A DNA stretch of 18,331 bases from Clostridia bacterium (GTDB lineage Bacteria > Bacillota > Clostridia > TANB77 > CAG-508). Made by a program: the position numbers and the translations under genes. This document shows positions 1-7,080 of the stretch, piece after piece; the stretch's first letter is position 1, and each line of letters begins with the position of its first letter. Below the pieces are notes generated by a model. That model saw nothing but the letters and a program-made list of their open reading frames with translations, searched no databases and was not told where the DNA came from. Location of the stretch: positions 1-18,331 of the forward strand of contig CAAEQN010000154.1 in the NCBI GenBank assembly GCA_900758165.1, given 5' to 3'.

Positions 1-1020
1 AAAGTAAAAGATGATATTCCAGAAGGACTAGAGTTCTTACCAGATAATGAGACAAATAAAGAATATAGATGGAAATTGCTAGATGAAGATGGAAATGAAA
101 CTGAAGATGTAAGCAAAGCAAAATCTATAGTAACAGATTATTTATCTAAAGAACAAGAAAAAACAAAAGGAGAAAACTTAATAAAAGCATTTGACAAAGA
201 AACTGGAGAATTATCATATAAAGATGTAAAAGTAGCGTTTAAAGTAATTGAACCATCAACTTCAGACAGAATAATAATAAATCAAGCACAAATTTCAGAA
301 GATGCAGACAAGAATGGTAACGATGTTGATGATAGAGATTCAACTCCAGACAAATGGATTGAAGGAGAAGACGACCAAGATATAGAAAAAATTAAAGTAC
401 AATATTTTGATTTAGCATTAAGAAAATGGGTAACACAAGCAATAGTAATAGAAAATGGAGAAGAGAAAATAACAGAGACAGGACATAAAGCAGAAGATGA
501 TCCAGAAGCAGTAGTAAAAGTAGATTTAAAGAAAAGCAAAATAGACCAAGTTACTGTTAAATTTAGATATAAAATAAGAGTTACAAACGAAGGAACTATT
601 GCAGGGTATGTAAAAGAAATAAAAGATTATATACCAGATGGACTAAAATTTGTAGCAGAAGATAATCCATTATGGACACAATTAGAAGAAAACATAATAA
701 CAACAGACCAAGCAAAAGATATATTATTACAACCAGGAGAATCAACAGAAGTAGAAGTATTATTAACTTGGATAAATGGCGAAAACAATATGAAAGTAAT
801 GGATAACTGGGCAGAAATTAGTAAAGATTATAACGATTATGGAAGTCCAGATATAGACTCAACTCCAGACAATAGAAAACATGGAGAAGATGATATAGAT
901 GATGCACCAGTTATAATAACTGTACAAACAGGACAAATGCAAGTATATGTAACAATATCTTTATCAGTACTAGCAATAGTAGGAACAGGAATTGTTTTAA
1001 TAAAGAAATTTGTAATGTAA
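1..1020 (+). CDS. Partial surface protein with acidic repeats and C-terminal membrane anchor
   Basis: The reading frame is open from the first base, so the gene begins outside the window and 339 residues of its C-terminal part are visible. Two related blocks follow each other: each has an 'IP(E/D)GL(E/K)F' segment, then an 'A(Q/E)IS' strand and a 'DSTPD' acidic stretch (fragment residues ~5-125 and ~205-300). This resembles DUF11-type conserved repeat domains of Gram-positive surface proteins. The first acidic stretch, DADKNGNDVDD, looks like a calcium-binding loop. The end holds VQTG (308-311), a hydrophobic segment (~315-334) and KK near the terminus, which is the layout of a cell-wall sorting signal although the canonical LPxTG is absent. 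The protein is probably displayed outside the cell, as a structural or adhesive component. Function and full length cannot be told. Confidence 0.8.
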   Translation, partial: KVKDDIPEGLEFLPDNETNKEYRWKLLDEDGNETEDVSKAKSIVTDYLSKEQEKTKGENLIKAFDKETGELSYKDVKVAFKVIEPSTSDRIIINQAQISEDADKNGNDVDDRDSTPDKWIEGEDDQDIEKIKVQYFDLALRKWVTQAIVIENGEEKITETGHKAEDDPEAVVKVDLKKSKIDQVTVKFRYKIRVTNEGTIAGYVKEIKDYIPDGLKFVAEDNPLWTQLEENIITTDQAKDILLQPGESTEVEVLLTWINGENNMKVMDNWAEISKDYNDYGSPDIDSTPDNRKHGEDDIDDAPVIITVQTGQMQVYVTISLSVLAIVGTGIVLIKKFVM

Positions 1021-1042
1021 GTAGCATTATAAAATAGATTTT

Positions 1043-1080
1043 ATAGAGTGAATATTAGCAAAAATATTCACTCTATTTTA
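1043..1080 (+). terminator. Intrinsic terminator after the surface-protein gene
   Basis: A perfect 14-bp stem (1043-1056 with 1063-1076) encloses a 6-base loop and is followed by TTTTA. It lies 22 bases after the stop codon and separates the surface-protein gene from the next transcription unit. Confidence 0.85.
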
Positions 1081-1122
1081 TATGTAACAACAAAGACTAT
1101 GGGAAGATAAAAAACAATAAAT

Positions 1123-1177
1123 ATTTTTTTAAAGTAAATACAAAAACTGTTAATTTTTGTATTTACTTTAAAAAAAT
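1123..1177. repeat. 24-bp perfect inverted repeat overlapping a -35 box
   Basis: Arms 1123-1146 and 1154-1177 are perfect reverse complements around a 7-base centre (CTGTTAA). The outer ends are T7 on the left and A7 on the right, so there is no U-tract following the stem on either strand and it is not a normal intrinsic terminator. The right arm contains the candidate -35 box of the following promoter. It may be an operator for a dimeric regulator or a DNA cruciform; this is inference. Confidence 0.75.
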
Positions 1178-1190
1178 GGTATGTTATAAT
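1162..1190 (+). promoter_or_regulatory. Promoter for the Ig-like/GGDEF gene pair
   Basis: TTTACT (1162-1167), a 17-bp spacer and a perfect TATAAT (1185-1190) with an upstream TG one base away (extended -10). Transcription would start near 1197, giving a leader of about 55 bases. The -35 box lies inside the right arm of the long inverted repeat. Confidence 0.7.
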
Positions 1191-1200
1191 TCAAAATGAA

Positions 1201-1230
1201 AAAGATAATAAAAGATAATAAAAGATAATA
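1201..1230 (+). repeat. Three tandem copies of a 10-bp unit in the 5' leader
   Basis: AAAGATAATA occurs three times without interruption between the promoter and the ribosome binding site (AAGGAAGG, 1235-1242). It is a short simple repeat that could change copy number by slippage. Confidence 0.85.
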
Positions 1231-1250
1231 TATTAAGGAAGGAATTCGTA

Positions 1251-2222
1251 ATGAATCAAATTCTTATGACAGAGGGAAATGCCCCTAAAGATAATTTTAG
1301 AAATAAAAGAGCACCAAAAGATAAGACTCCTAAAGAGATAGGAATTACCAGCGTGGTAAGATTTTTTGCTGTGTTAATACTAATATTTGGACTTGCTTTA
1401 GTAGGAAATGGAACATACGCAATGATGCAAGAATTGCAAAGTGAAAAATCTAATAATATTCCAGAGGTAACAACACAAATAAGAGGAAAATCTATTACAA
1501 TAAAGATAAAATGTGAAAACGGAATTAAAAACTTAAGATATTCATGGAACGATTCTGTAGAAAAATTAGTACAAGGAAATAACAGAAAAGAATTAGAAGA
1601 AACTATTTCAGCTCCAACAGGAGACAGTAAACTTAACATTTCTGTAATTAATTCTAATGGAAAGCAAACCAACTTTGTTAAGAATATTAAAGTAGCGGAA
1701 AATGATACTACAGAGCCAACAATAGATTTTGAGGTAGTTAATGCAAATTTAAAAATAATTGTAACAGATGATACTGCATTAGATTACATTGTATATAAAT
1801 ATGGAGATAATGCTGAAGTAAAAATAGAAGCTACTCAAGAAGGACAAACAAAAATAGAAACCACAATTCCTGTAACACAAGGACAGTCAACACTAAAAGT
1901 AGAAGCGGTTGATAAATCTCAAAACTATGCAACTAAAGAACAAGAAGTAAAAGGAGCTAAAAAACCAACAATAGAAGTAAATGTTGATCCAAATGACTAT
2001 TCTTATGTAATAATAAAAGCAAAAGATGAGGATGGATTAAGGATGATATCTTATTACATCAATGGAACAGAATATAAAACAGATCCAAATATATCATTAA
2101 ATATGAAGGAATTTGAATATAGACAAAAAGTAGATCCAGGAGAAAACAAAATAACAATACATGCTTATAATATAAATGAACAAGTAACAGAATTTATTGG
2201 AACTTATGACTATAAACAGTAA
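1251..2222 (+). CDS. Membrane-anchored protein with extracellular Ig-like repeats
   Basis: This 323-residue protein has a short basic, Lys/Pro-rich cytoplasmic start (1-34), one membrane segment (~35-57, no signal peptidase site evident) and an extracellular remainder made of three beta-rich blocks (~72-150, ~153-233, ~237-322). The blocks read like bacterial Ig-like domains: alternating hydrophobic strands, 'VEAVDKSQN' and 'IIKAKDEDGLR' type strand-turn patterns. No catalytic motif is visible. ATG at 1251 is preceded by AAGGAAGG at a spacing of 8, which supports this start over the ATG at 1266. The gene is 31 bases upstream of the receiver-GGDEF gene and no terminator separates them, so the two are probably co-transcribed. 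A role in surface sensing or adhesion linked to the downstream signalling protein is plausible but unproven. Confidence 0.8.
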   Translation: MNQILMTEGNAPKDNFRNKRAPKDKTPKEIGITSVVRFFAVLILIFGLALVGNGTYAMMQELQSEKSNNIPEVTTQIRGKSITIKIKCENGIKNLRYSWNDSVEKLVQGNNRKELEETISAPTGDSKLNISVINSNGKQTNFVKNIKVAENDTTEPTIDFEVVNANLKIIVTDDTALDYIVYKYGDNAEVKIEATQEGQTKIETTIPVTQGQSTLKVEAVDKSQNYATKEQEVKGAKKPTIEVNVDPNDYSYVIIKAKDEDGLRMISYYINGTEYKTDPNISLNMKEFEYRQKVDPGENKITIHAYNINEQVTEFIGTYDYKQ

Positions 2223-2253
2223 CTCATAAACTATAAATTGGAGGAAAAAATAA

Positions 2254-3180
2254 ATGCAAACTATCTATTTAATAGATGATGATGATACATTAAGAAAAAA
2301 ATTGAATGATGTATTTAAAGGAGAAAGAAATTACAAATTTAAACAAATAAAAACAGAAAATATTGAAATTGCATTAAAAGACATACCAGCACTGATAATA
2401 ATAAATGAAGACACAATTTCAGAAAGTGCTTCAGAAGTTTGCTCACTAATAAGAGCTGATGACGATAATGCTATAACACCAGTAATAGTAATAACTTCAG
2501 ATGTTGATAGGAAACATAGAATAGATGTATTAAAAAAGGCAGCAACATATTTTATAAAAAACCCAATAGATTTTGAATATTTATATTATACAATAAAAAA
2601 TATCACTAATTTATTATATATAAATAGAAAAGTAAGCCCATTAACAAATCTTCCTGGAAATGTTCAAATTCAAGCTGAAATGAAAAGAAGATTAATGAGA
2701 AAAGATTTCTTTGTAATGCTATACGTAGATTTAGATAATTTCAAAGCATATAATGATACTTATGGATTTGCTCAAGGTGATGAGATAATAAAATTTACAG
2801 CAAGAACAATAACCAATAATGTACATGCAAAAGATGAAGATAATAATTTTGTAGGACATATAGGTGGAGATGACTTTATTGCAATAGTAGAAGATAGAGA
2901 CTATGAAAAAATATGCCAAAATATTATAATTACATTTGATAAAAATATAAAAAAATATTTTACGAAAGAAGATATACAAAGAGGATATATAGAAGTTCCA
3001 AATAGAAAAGGAATAATAGAAGAATTTCCTATAACATCAATATCTATAGGTGCTGTTGAAGTAGAGCCAGGAAGATTTCATAATGTTTTAGAGATTGGAG
3101 AAGCGGGAGCACAAGTAAAGCACTTATCTAAAACGATTCCAGGTAGTACCTATGTAGTAGATAGAAGAAAAAAAGAATAA
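2254..3180 (+). CDS. Receiver-like domain fused to a GGDEF domain (diguanylate cyclase-like)
   Basis: The 308-residue cytoplasmic protein has an N-terminal response-regulator-like domain (~1-120) and a GGDEF domain (~127-303). The receiver has the acidic pocket (D8-D11), the conserved Thr (T81) and Lys (K102), but Asn51 sits where the phosphorylated Asp is expected in 'LIIINEDT', so normal phosphorylation looks lost. The cyclase domain shows 'SPLTNLPGN', the metal-binding YVDLDNFK (D159) and GGDDF (204-208) instead of GGDEF/GGEEF. No RxxD inhibitory site precedes it (DNNF at 196-199). GGDEF domains with HIGGDDF are known and some are active, so c-di-GMP synthesis is possible but not certain. 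A GGAGG site precedes ATG 2254. It appears to be the second gene of the unit starting at 1251 and is followed by a terminator. Confidence 0.88.
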   Translation: MQTIYLIDDDDTLRKKLNDVFKGERNYKFKQIKTENIEIALKDIPALIIINEDTISESASEVCSLIRADDDNAITPVIVITSDVDRKHRIDVLKKAATYFIKNPIDFEYLYYTIKNITNLLYINRKVSPLTNLPGNVQIQAEMKRRLMRKDFFVMLYVDLDNFKAYNDTYGFAQGDEIIKFTARTITNNVHAKDEDNNFVGHIGGDDFIAIVEDRDYEKICQNIIITFDKNIKKYFTKEDIQRGYIEVPNRKGIIEEFPITSISIGAVEVEPGRFHNVLEIGEAGAQVKHLSKTIPGSTYVVDRRKKE

Positions 3181-3187
3181 AATAATT

Positions 3188-3226
3188 AGACTGTTAACAA
3201 CAAATAAAAGTTAGCAGTCTTTTTTT
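3188..3226 (+). terminator. Intrinsic terminator after the GGDEF gene
   Basis: An 11-bp stem (3188-3198 with 3210-3220, one G-U pair) with an 11-base loop runs directly into a run of eight T (3219-3226). It ends the Ig-like/GGDEF unit. Confidence 0.88.
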
Positions 3227-3265
3227 GCAAAAGCTAATGTAGAATTTAGTAATAATTTGTCTTAC

Positions 3266-3313
3266 GAATTAGTTTGACTTTGAAATTAGACTAACTTATA
3301 ATTGAATTAGTTT
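3266..3313 (+). repeat. 10-bp direct repeats flanking a promoter
   Basis: GAATTAGTTT occurs at 3266-3275 and again at 3304-3313. The first copy runs into the -35 box and the second covers the expected start site. The A+T-rich context means chance is possible. Confidence 0.5.
3274..3302 (+). promoter_or_regulatory. Near-consensus promoter for the synthetase-like gene
   Basis: TTGACT (3274-3279), 17-bp spacer, TATAAT (3297-3302). This is among the best sigma-A-type matches in the window. The predicted start near 3309 gives a leader of about 27 bases before the TTG start codon. Confidence 0.8.
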
Positions 3314-3335
3314 AATTTAGAAAGAATGTGATAAT

Positions 3336-4316
3336 TTGAAGGAATTTGCTGACTTTAAAGCTATGATAGATAATTGCTATAATAGGTATAAATCTAAATG
3401 CGCAATTACAATAAAAGGAGAATATAGGAGAAATATAAACTACTTTAATTATAAATTTGACATATATTCTTTATCCAGAGCACTAAAAAATAAGGAAAAT
3501 TTAATAAAAGAAAACAAGATTGCCATTTTATCTGAAAATAGATATGAATTTCTGGTGACGTATTTGGCAAATGCACTACTAAAAAATACAGTAATAATAA
3601 TAGACAATAATTTAAGTAAAAATGCAATAGAAAAAATAATAAAAAAACAGAAAATAAATACAATTTTTTTCTCAAATAAAAACAAAGATAAAATAGTAGA
3701 AATATATAAATTAAATTCTAATACTAAAAAGAGAAACAAGAAAAATATTATGAATCTAATAAATTATGATCAAACAAATCAATTCCCGTTCATTGAATAT
3801 GAAAAATTAATAAATTTTGGAAGATATATAGAAAATTATAGTACAGATAACAAAATAGAACAAGCAGACCAAAATGATAAACCCCAGAAAACTATAATTG
3901 TAAATAAAAATTTTACACAAGAATGTAGCGAAGAAGGAATATTGGAAAAAGCCTATAAATTAGGTAAAAATTTAAAAATGAAAAGAACAAGAAAAATGCA
4001 AAATATATCCCAAATAAATACCTTTTGCACTATGGTAGCTATGATAATTCTACCTATTATGTATGGATTAAATATAGTGTATGGAGATGAGCAGGAATGT
4101 TTAGACAACATAAGGATTGAACAAGAAGAATTTAATGAAGCAAATATTGAATATAGAAACAATAAATACAAAATAGAAAATATAAATTCTCAAATTAGTA
4201 TTTCAAAAATAGAAGAAAAGAATATTCAGAAAATAAGAAAAGAAAGTTCAAAAATCACTTTAGTAAGAAACAATAAGGGCAATCAGAATAAGAAAAGAGA
4301 AGAAATTGTAGTATAG
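3336..4316 (+). CDS. Diverged N-terminal acyl-CoA synthetase-like protein with membrane segment
   Basis: Residues ~1-170 of this 326-residue protein follow the N-terminal lobe of AMP-forming long-chain acyl-CoA synthetases: 'KIAILSENRYEF' followed by 'TYLANALLKNTVIIIDNNL', then 'KKQKINTIFFS' and an 'EYEKLINFGR' helix. The family's ATP-binding signature (TSGTTGxxKG) should follow; the segment at 192-201 reads NFTQECSEEG instead, so no adenylation chemistry is expected. A hydrophobic stretch (~229-249) and an Asn/Lys/Glu-rich tail (~250-326) replace the rest of the enzyme, which is normally 500 residues or more. The TTG start at 3336 has only a weak GAAAGA site; ATG 3363 is an alternative. The open frame and strong promoter argue for an expressed, repurposed protein, while the loss of motifs fits decay. 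It lies just upstream of gdpP, which has its own promoter. Confidence 0.65.
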   Translation: MKEFADFKAMIDNCYNRYKSKCAITIKGEYRRNINYFNYKFDIYSLSRALKNKENLIKENKIAILSENRYEFLVTYLANALLKNTVIIIDNNLSKNAIEKIIKKQKINTIFFSNKNKDKIVEIYKLNSNTKKRNKKNIMNLINYDQTNQFPFIEYEKLINFGRYIENYSTDNKIEQADQNDKPQKTIIVNKNFTQECSEEGILEKAYKLGKNLKMKRTRKMQNISQINTFCTMVAMIILPIMYGLNIVYGDEQECLDNIRIEQEEFNEANIEYRNNKYKIENINSQISISKIEEKNIQKIRKESSKITLVRNNKGNQNKKREEIVV

Positions 4317-4322
4317 TAAAAA

Positions 4323-4351
4323 TTGACAAATGACCCAAAATAATGTAAAAT
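4323..4351 (+). promoter_or_regulatory. Promoter for gdpP
   Basis: A perfect TTGACA (4323-4328), 17-bp spacer and TAAAAT (4346-4351). The start near 4358 gives a leader of about 27 bases. Its presence makes gdpP at least partly independent of the preceding gene. Confidence 0.8.
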
Positions 4352-4384
4352 ATAAGCTGTATAAAAGGTGGAGTGATAAAATAT

Positions 4385-6397
4385 ATGTCAAAAAATAAAA
4401 TGAATTTAGATAAACTAATATCAAGAACTAAAATATATTTAATAATTATAGCAGTAATATTAATAATTCTAGATATTATAGAAACAAAAGCAATAATACC
4501 ATCAATAATAGTATACATATTAATTGTAATATATACTGTTTGGTCTAACAAAAGAAGAAAAGCAGAAATATCAGAACACATAAATGAATTAACTTTAAAT
4601 GTAGACAAAGCAGCACAAAGTACTATAATAAATTCTCCTTTTCCATTAATAATTATAGAAACAAATGGAAATGTAATATGGAAAAGTAGCAATTTTATTA
4701 AGGAGTTTGCTAATGTTGATATTGGAAGTTTTTTAAATGATATTATAAAAGAATTAAAAATAAAAATAGATGACAAATCAAATAAGGATAATACATCAGT
4801 TTGTGAAAAAATGAAAATAGGAGATAAAACCTATAAAATAATTGCAGAATATACAAAGTCTAAAGAAAAAGAACATAAAAATTCTAAAGACTATATGGCT
4901 ACAATATACTTTTTGGATGAGACTGAATATGTAGACCTTATTCAAAAGTATAGTGATTCAAAAGTTTGTATAGGAATAATAGAAATAGACAATTATGAAG
5001 AAATAATGCAAAGGGCTACAGAGGGAGAAAAACTAAATATTACTTCAGAAATAGAAAAGAAAATATATGCTTGGACAAGCAAATATAATGGATTAGCTAT
5101 AAAATCGGAAAGAGATACTTATGTTTGTGTATTTGACCAAAGCAATATAGAAAAAATAAAAAAAGAAAAATTTGAAATATTAGATGAAATAAAAGAAATA
5201 AGGACACATGACAAAATACAATCTACGCTTAGCATTGCAATTACAGAAGATGGAGAAGGAAATTTAGAAAAATATAAATCTGCAAAAGCGGTAATTGATA
5301 TTGCTCTTGGACGTGGAGGAGATCAAGCAATAATAAAACAAGATGGTAGATATTACTTTTTTGGTGGAAGAACACAAGAATTAGAAAAACGTACAAGAGT
5401 AAAAGCTAGAATTGTTGCTCAAGCATTAGAAGAATTAATGAATGGAGCTAGCAATGTTATTATAATGGGACATACTAACAGTGATATAGACGCAATGGGA
5501 GCTAGTATGGGTCTATATAGAATAGCAAAAACAATGAATAAAGATGCATACATTGTTAATGACACAATAGGAACAAGTTTAGATAATTTTATCAATGATA
5601 TAAAAGAAATAAAAGAATATGATAATGTATTAGTGGATAAAAACACAGCTCTTAATAAGATAGACTCAAATTCTTTATTAATCATAGCAGATACAGATAA
5701 AAGAAACTATGTTGAAGTACAGGAGTTGTTAGATAAAACAGACAAAATTGTAGTAATAGATCACCATAGAAGAGGAACAGATTATATAGAGAATGCGATA
5801 CTAACATTCCACGAGGTGTATGCGTCATCAACTTGTGAATTGGTAACAGAACTAGTTGAGTATTCAGAAAATGTTATAAATTTACAAACAGTGGAAGTAG
5901 AAGCTCTATATGCTGGAATAATGATGGATACAAAAAACTTTACTTTTAAAACAGGTGTAAGAACATTTGAAGCAGCAGCATTTTTAAGAAAATGTGGAGT
6001 AGATATTATAAAAGTAAAAAAATGGTTTCAAAGTGATTTGGCAACATATAACAAAATATCAGATATTGTTGCTAAATCAGAAATAGTAAATGATACAATT
6101 GCAATATCCATATATGACAAAGATGATAAAGATGCAAATGTTACTTGTGCAAAAGCAGCAGATGAACTATTAACTATAAGCAATATAACGGCATCATTTG
6201 TAATCGGCAAAATGGATAATAAAATTTGCATTAGTGGTAGGTCAATAGGAAGTATAAATGTTCAATTAATACTTGAAAAACTAGGCGGCGGAGGACATAT
6301 AACTGTAGCTGGTGCCCAAATAGAAGGAATGACTGAAGAAGAAGTAAAACAAGAATTAATAATCAGAATAAATGAATACTTTACTGAAATATCTTAA
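4385..6397 (+). CDS. gdpP: Cyclic-di-AMP phosphodiesterase GdpP
   Basis: GdpP (YybT) is a membrane-bound enzyme that hydrolyses c-di-AMP to pApA and so lowers this second messenger, which controls potassium/osmolyte uptake and cell-wall stress responses. The 670-residue protein has two membrane helices (~14-32, ~37-53), a degenerate PAS-like region (~80-180), a degenerate GGDEF domain without the GGDEF signature (~190-325) and a DHH-DHHA1 phosphodiesterase module (~355-665). Metal-ligand motifs are intact: HTNSDID (H363, D367, D369), ADTD (D436), DHH (459-461), D515, and GGGGH (634-638) in DHHA1. Length matches the family (about 660). I chose ATG 4385 because AAGGTGGAG lies at a good distance; the in-frame GTG at 4373 overlaps that site. 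gdpP-rplI-dnaB order is conserved in Firmicutes. It has its own promoter and terminator here. Confidence 0.95.
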   Translation: MSKNKMNLDKLISRTKIYLIIIAVILIILDIIETKAIIPSIIVYILIVIYTVWSNKRRKAEISEHINELTLNVDKAAQSTIINSPFPLIIIETNGNVIWKSSNFIKEFANVDIGSFLNDIIKELKIKIDDKSNKDNTSVCEKMKIGDKTYKIIAEYTKSKEKEHKNSKDYMATIYFLDETEYVDLIQKYSDSKVCIGIIEIDNYEEIMQRATEGEKLNITSEIEKKIYAWTSKYNGLAIKSERDTYVCVFDQSNIEKIKKEKFEILDEIKEIRTHDKIQSTLSIAITEDGEGNLEKYKSAKAVIDIALGRGGDQAIIKQDGRYYFFGGRTQELEKRTRVKARIVAQALEELMNGASNVIIMGHTNSDIDAMGASMGLYRIAKTMNKDAYIVNDTIGTSLDNFINDIKEIKEYDNVLVDKNTALNKIDSNSLLIIADTDKRNYVEVQELLDKTDKIVVIDHHRRGTDYIENAILTFHEVYASSTCELVTELVEYSENVINLQTVEVEALYAGIMMDTKNFTFKTGVRTFEAAAFLRKCGVDIIKVKKWFQSDLATYNKISDIVAKSEIVNDTIAISIYDKDDKDANVTCAKAADELLTISNITASFVIGKMDNKICISGRSIGSINVQLILEKLGGGGHITVAGAQIEGMTEEEVKQELIIRINEYFTEIS

Positions 6398-6411
6398 AAT
6401 GAGATAAAAAC

Positions 6412-6443
6412 AAAAGACATATCTAATTTAGGTATGTCTTTTA
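6412..6443 (+). terminator. Intrinsic terminator after gdpP
   Basis: A 12-bp stem (6412-6423 with 6431-6442, one G-U pair) with a 7-base loop; the right arm ends in TTTT and is followed by A/T-rich sequence. It separates gdpP from rplI. Confidence 0.75.
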
Positions 6444-6558
6444 TTAAAACTTTATTAAGATAACTAAAAAGTTTAACAATAATAAAAAATGTTTATAATT
6501 GCATTAATTACAAATATATATAATTATATAAAATTACATAAATAAGTATATGATTATT

Positions 6559-6587
6559 TTGAAAAATTGTATGTACAAATGTTAAAT
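6559..6587 (+). promoter_or_regulatory. Possible promoter for rplI-dnaB
   Basis: TTGAAA (6559-6564), 17-bp spacer, TTAAAT (6582-6587), in the 190-base gap after the gdpP terminator. A second candidate is TATAAT at 6494-6499 with only a weak -35 (TTAACA, 6473-6478, spacer 15). A promoter is required by the upstream terminator; which one is used is uncertain. Confidence 0.35.
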
Positions 6588-6633
6588 AAAATAGTAAAAT
6601 AATATAGAATTATTAAGAAAGGAAAATACTATT

Positions 6634-7080
6634 ATGAAAGTAATTTTATTAAATGATATAAAAGGTGTTGGAAAAAGAGATCAAGTTATAGAAGCAAGTG
6701 ATGGTTACGCAAGAAATTTCTTATTTCCTAAAAAATTAGCTCTAGAAGCTAACAACGAAAATATGAGTAAACTTAGAGCAAAACAAGCTTCTAATCAATT
6801 TAAAAAAGATACAGAAAAGAAAGAAGCGGAAGCTATTGCTGCTAAATTAAGTAAGATAATATTAAAAATTAAAGTTAAAGCAGGAGAAAATGGAAAAATT
6901 TTCGGAGGAGTAACAAGTAAAGAAATCTCTGAAGGATTAAAAAGAGAATACAGCATAGATGTGGACAAAAAAAAGATAATCTTAAATGAAACTATAAAAA
7001 CATTAGGAATGGTTACTGTAGATATAAAACTTTATGAAGGAGTTATTGGTAAACTAAAAGTTGATATATTATCAGAATAA
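6634..7080 (+). CDS. rplI: 50S ribosomal protein L9
   Basis: L9 binds 23S rRNA at the base of the L1 stalk and supports reading-frame fidelity. The 148-residue length is typical. The N-terminal rRNA-binding domain (1-47) carries the family signature 'GVGKRDQVIEASDGYARNFL', followed by the long connecting helix (~42-75) and the C-terminal domain (~76-148) with 'GKIFGGVTSKEI'. ATG 6634 follows AAGAAAGGA. It lies between gdpP and dnaB, the standard Firmicutes order, and is probably co-transcribed with dnaB, 85 bases downstream, since no terminator is seen between them. Confidence 0.97.
   Translation: MKVILLNDIKGVGKRDQVIEASDGYARNFLFPKKLALEANNENMSKLRAKQASNQFKKDTEKKEAEAIAAKLSKIILKIKVKAGENGKIFGGVTSKEISEGLKREYSIDVDKKKIILNETIKTLGMVTVDIKLYEGVIGKLKVDILSE

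Noticed and set aside
1020..1250. Riboswitch or small RNA gene between the surface-protein gene and the Ig-like gene
   Set aside because: The gap is explained by a terminator, an inverted repeat, a promoter and a tandem repeat; no known riboswitch core was recognised.
4373..4384. GTG at 4373 as the gdpP start
   Set aside because: It overlaps the AAGGTGGAG ribosome binding site; ATG 4385 has proper spacing.
4255..4776. 173-residue minus-strand open frame over the start of gdpP
   Set aside because: It is antisense to well-supported genes and very rich in Ile/Phe/Ser, as expected for shadows in A/T-rich DNA; no binding site or promoter supports it.
4800..5350. Active GGDEF cyclase domain inside GdpP
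   Set aside because: The GGDEF signature is missing; GdpP proteins normally carry a degenerate GGDEF domain.
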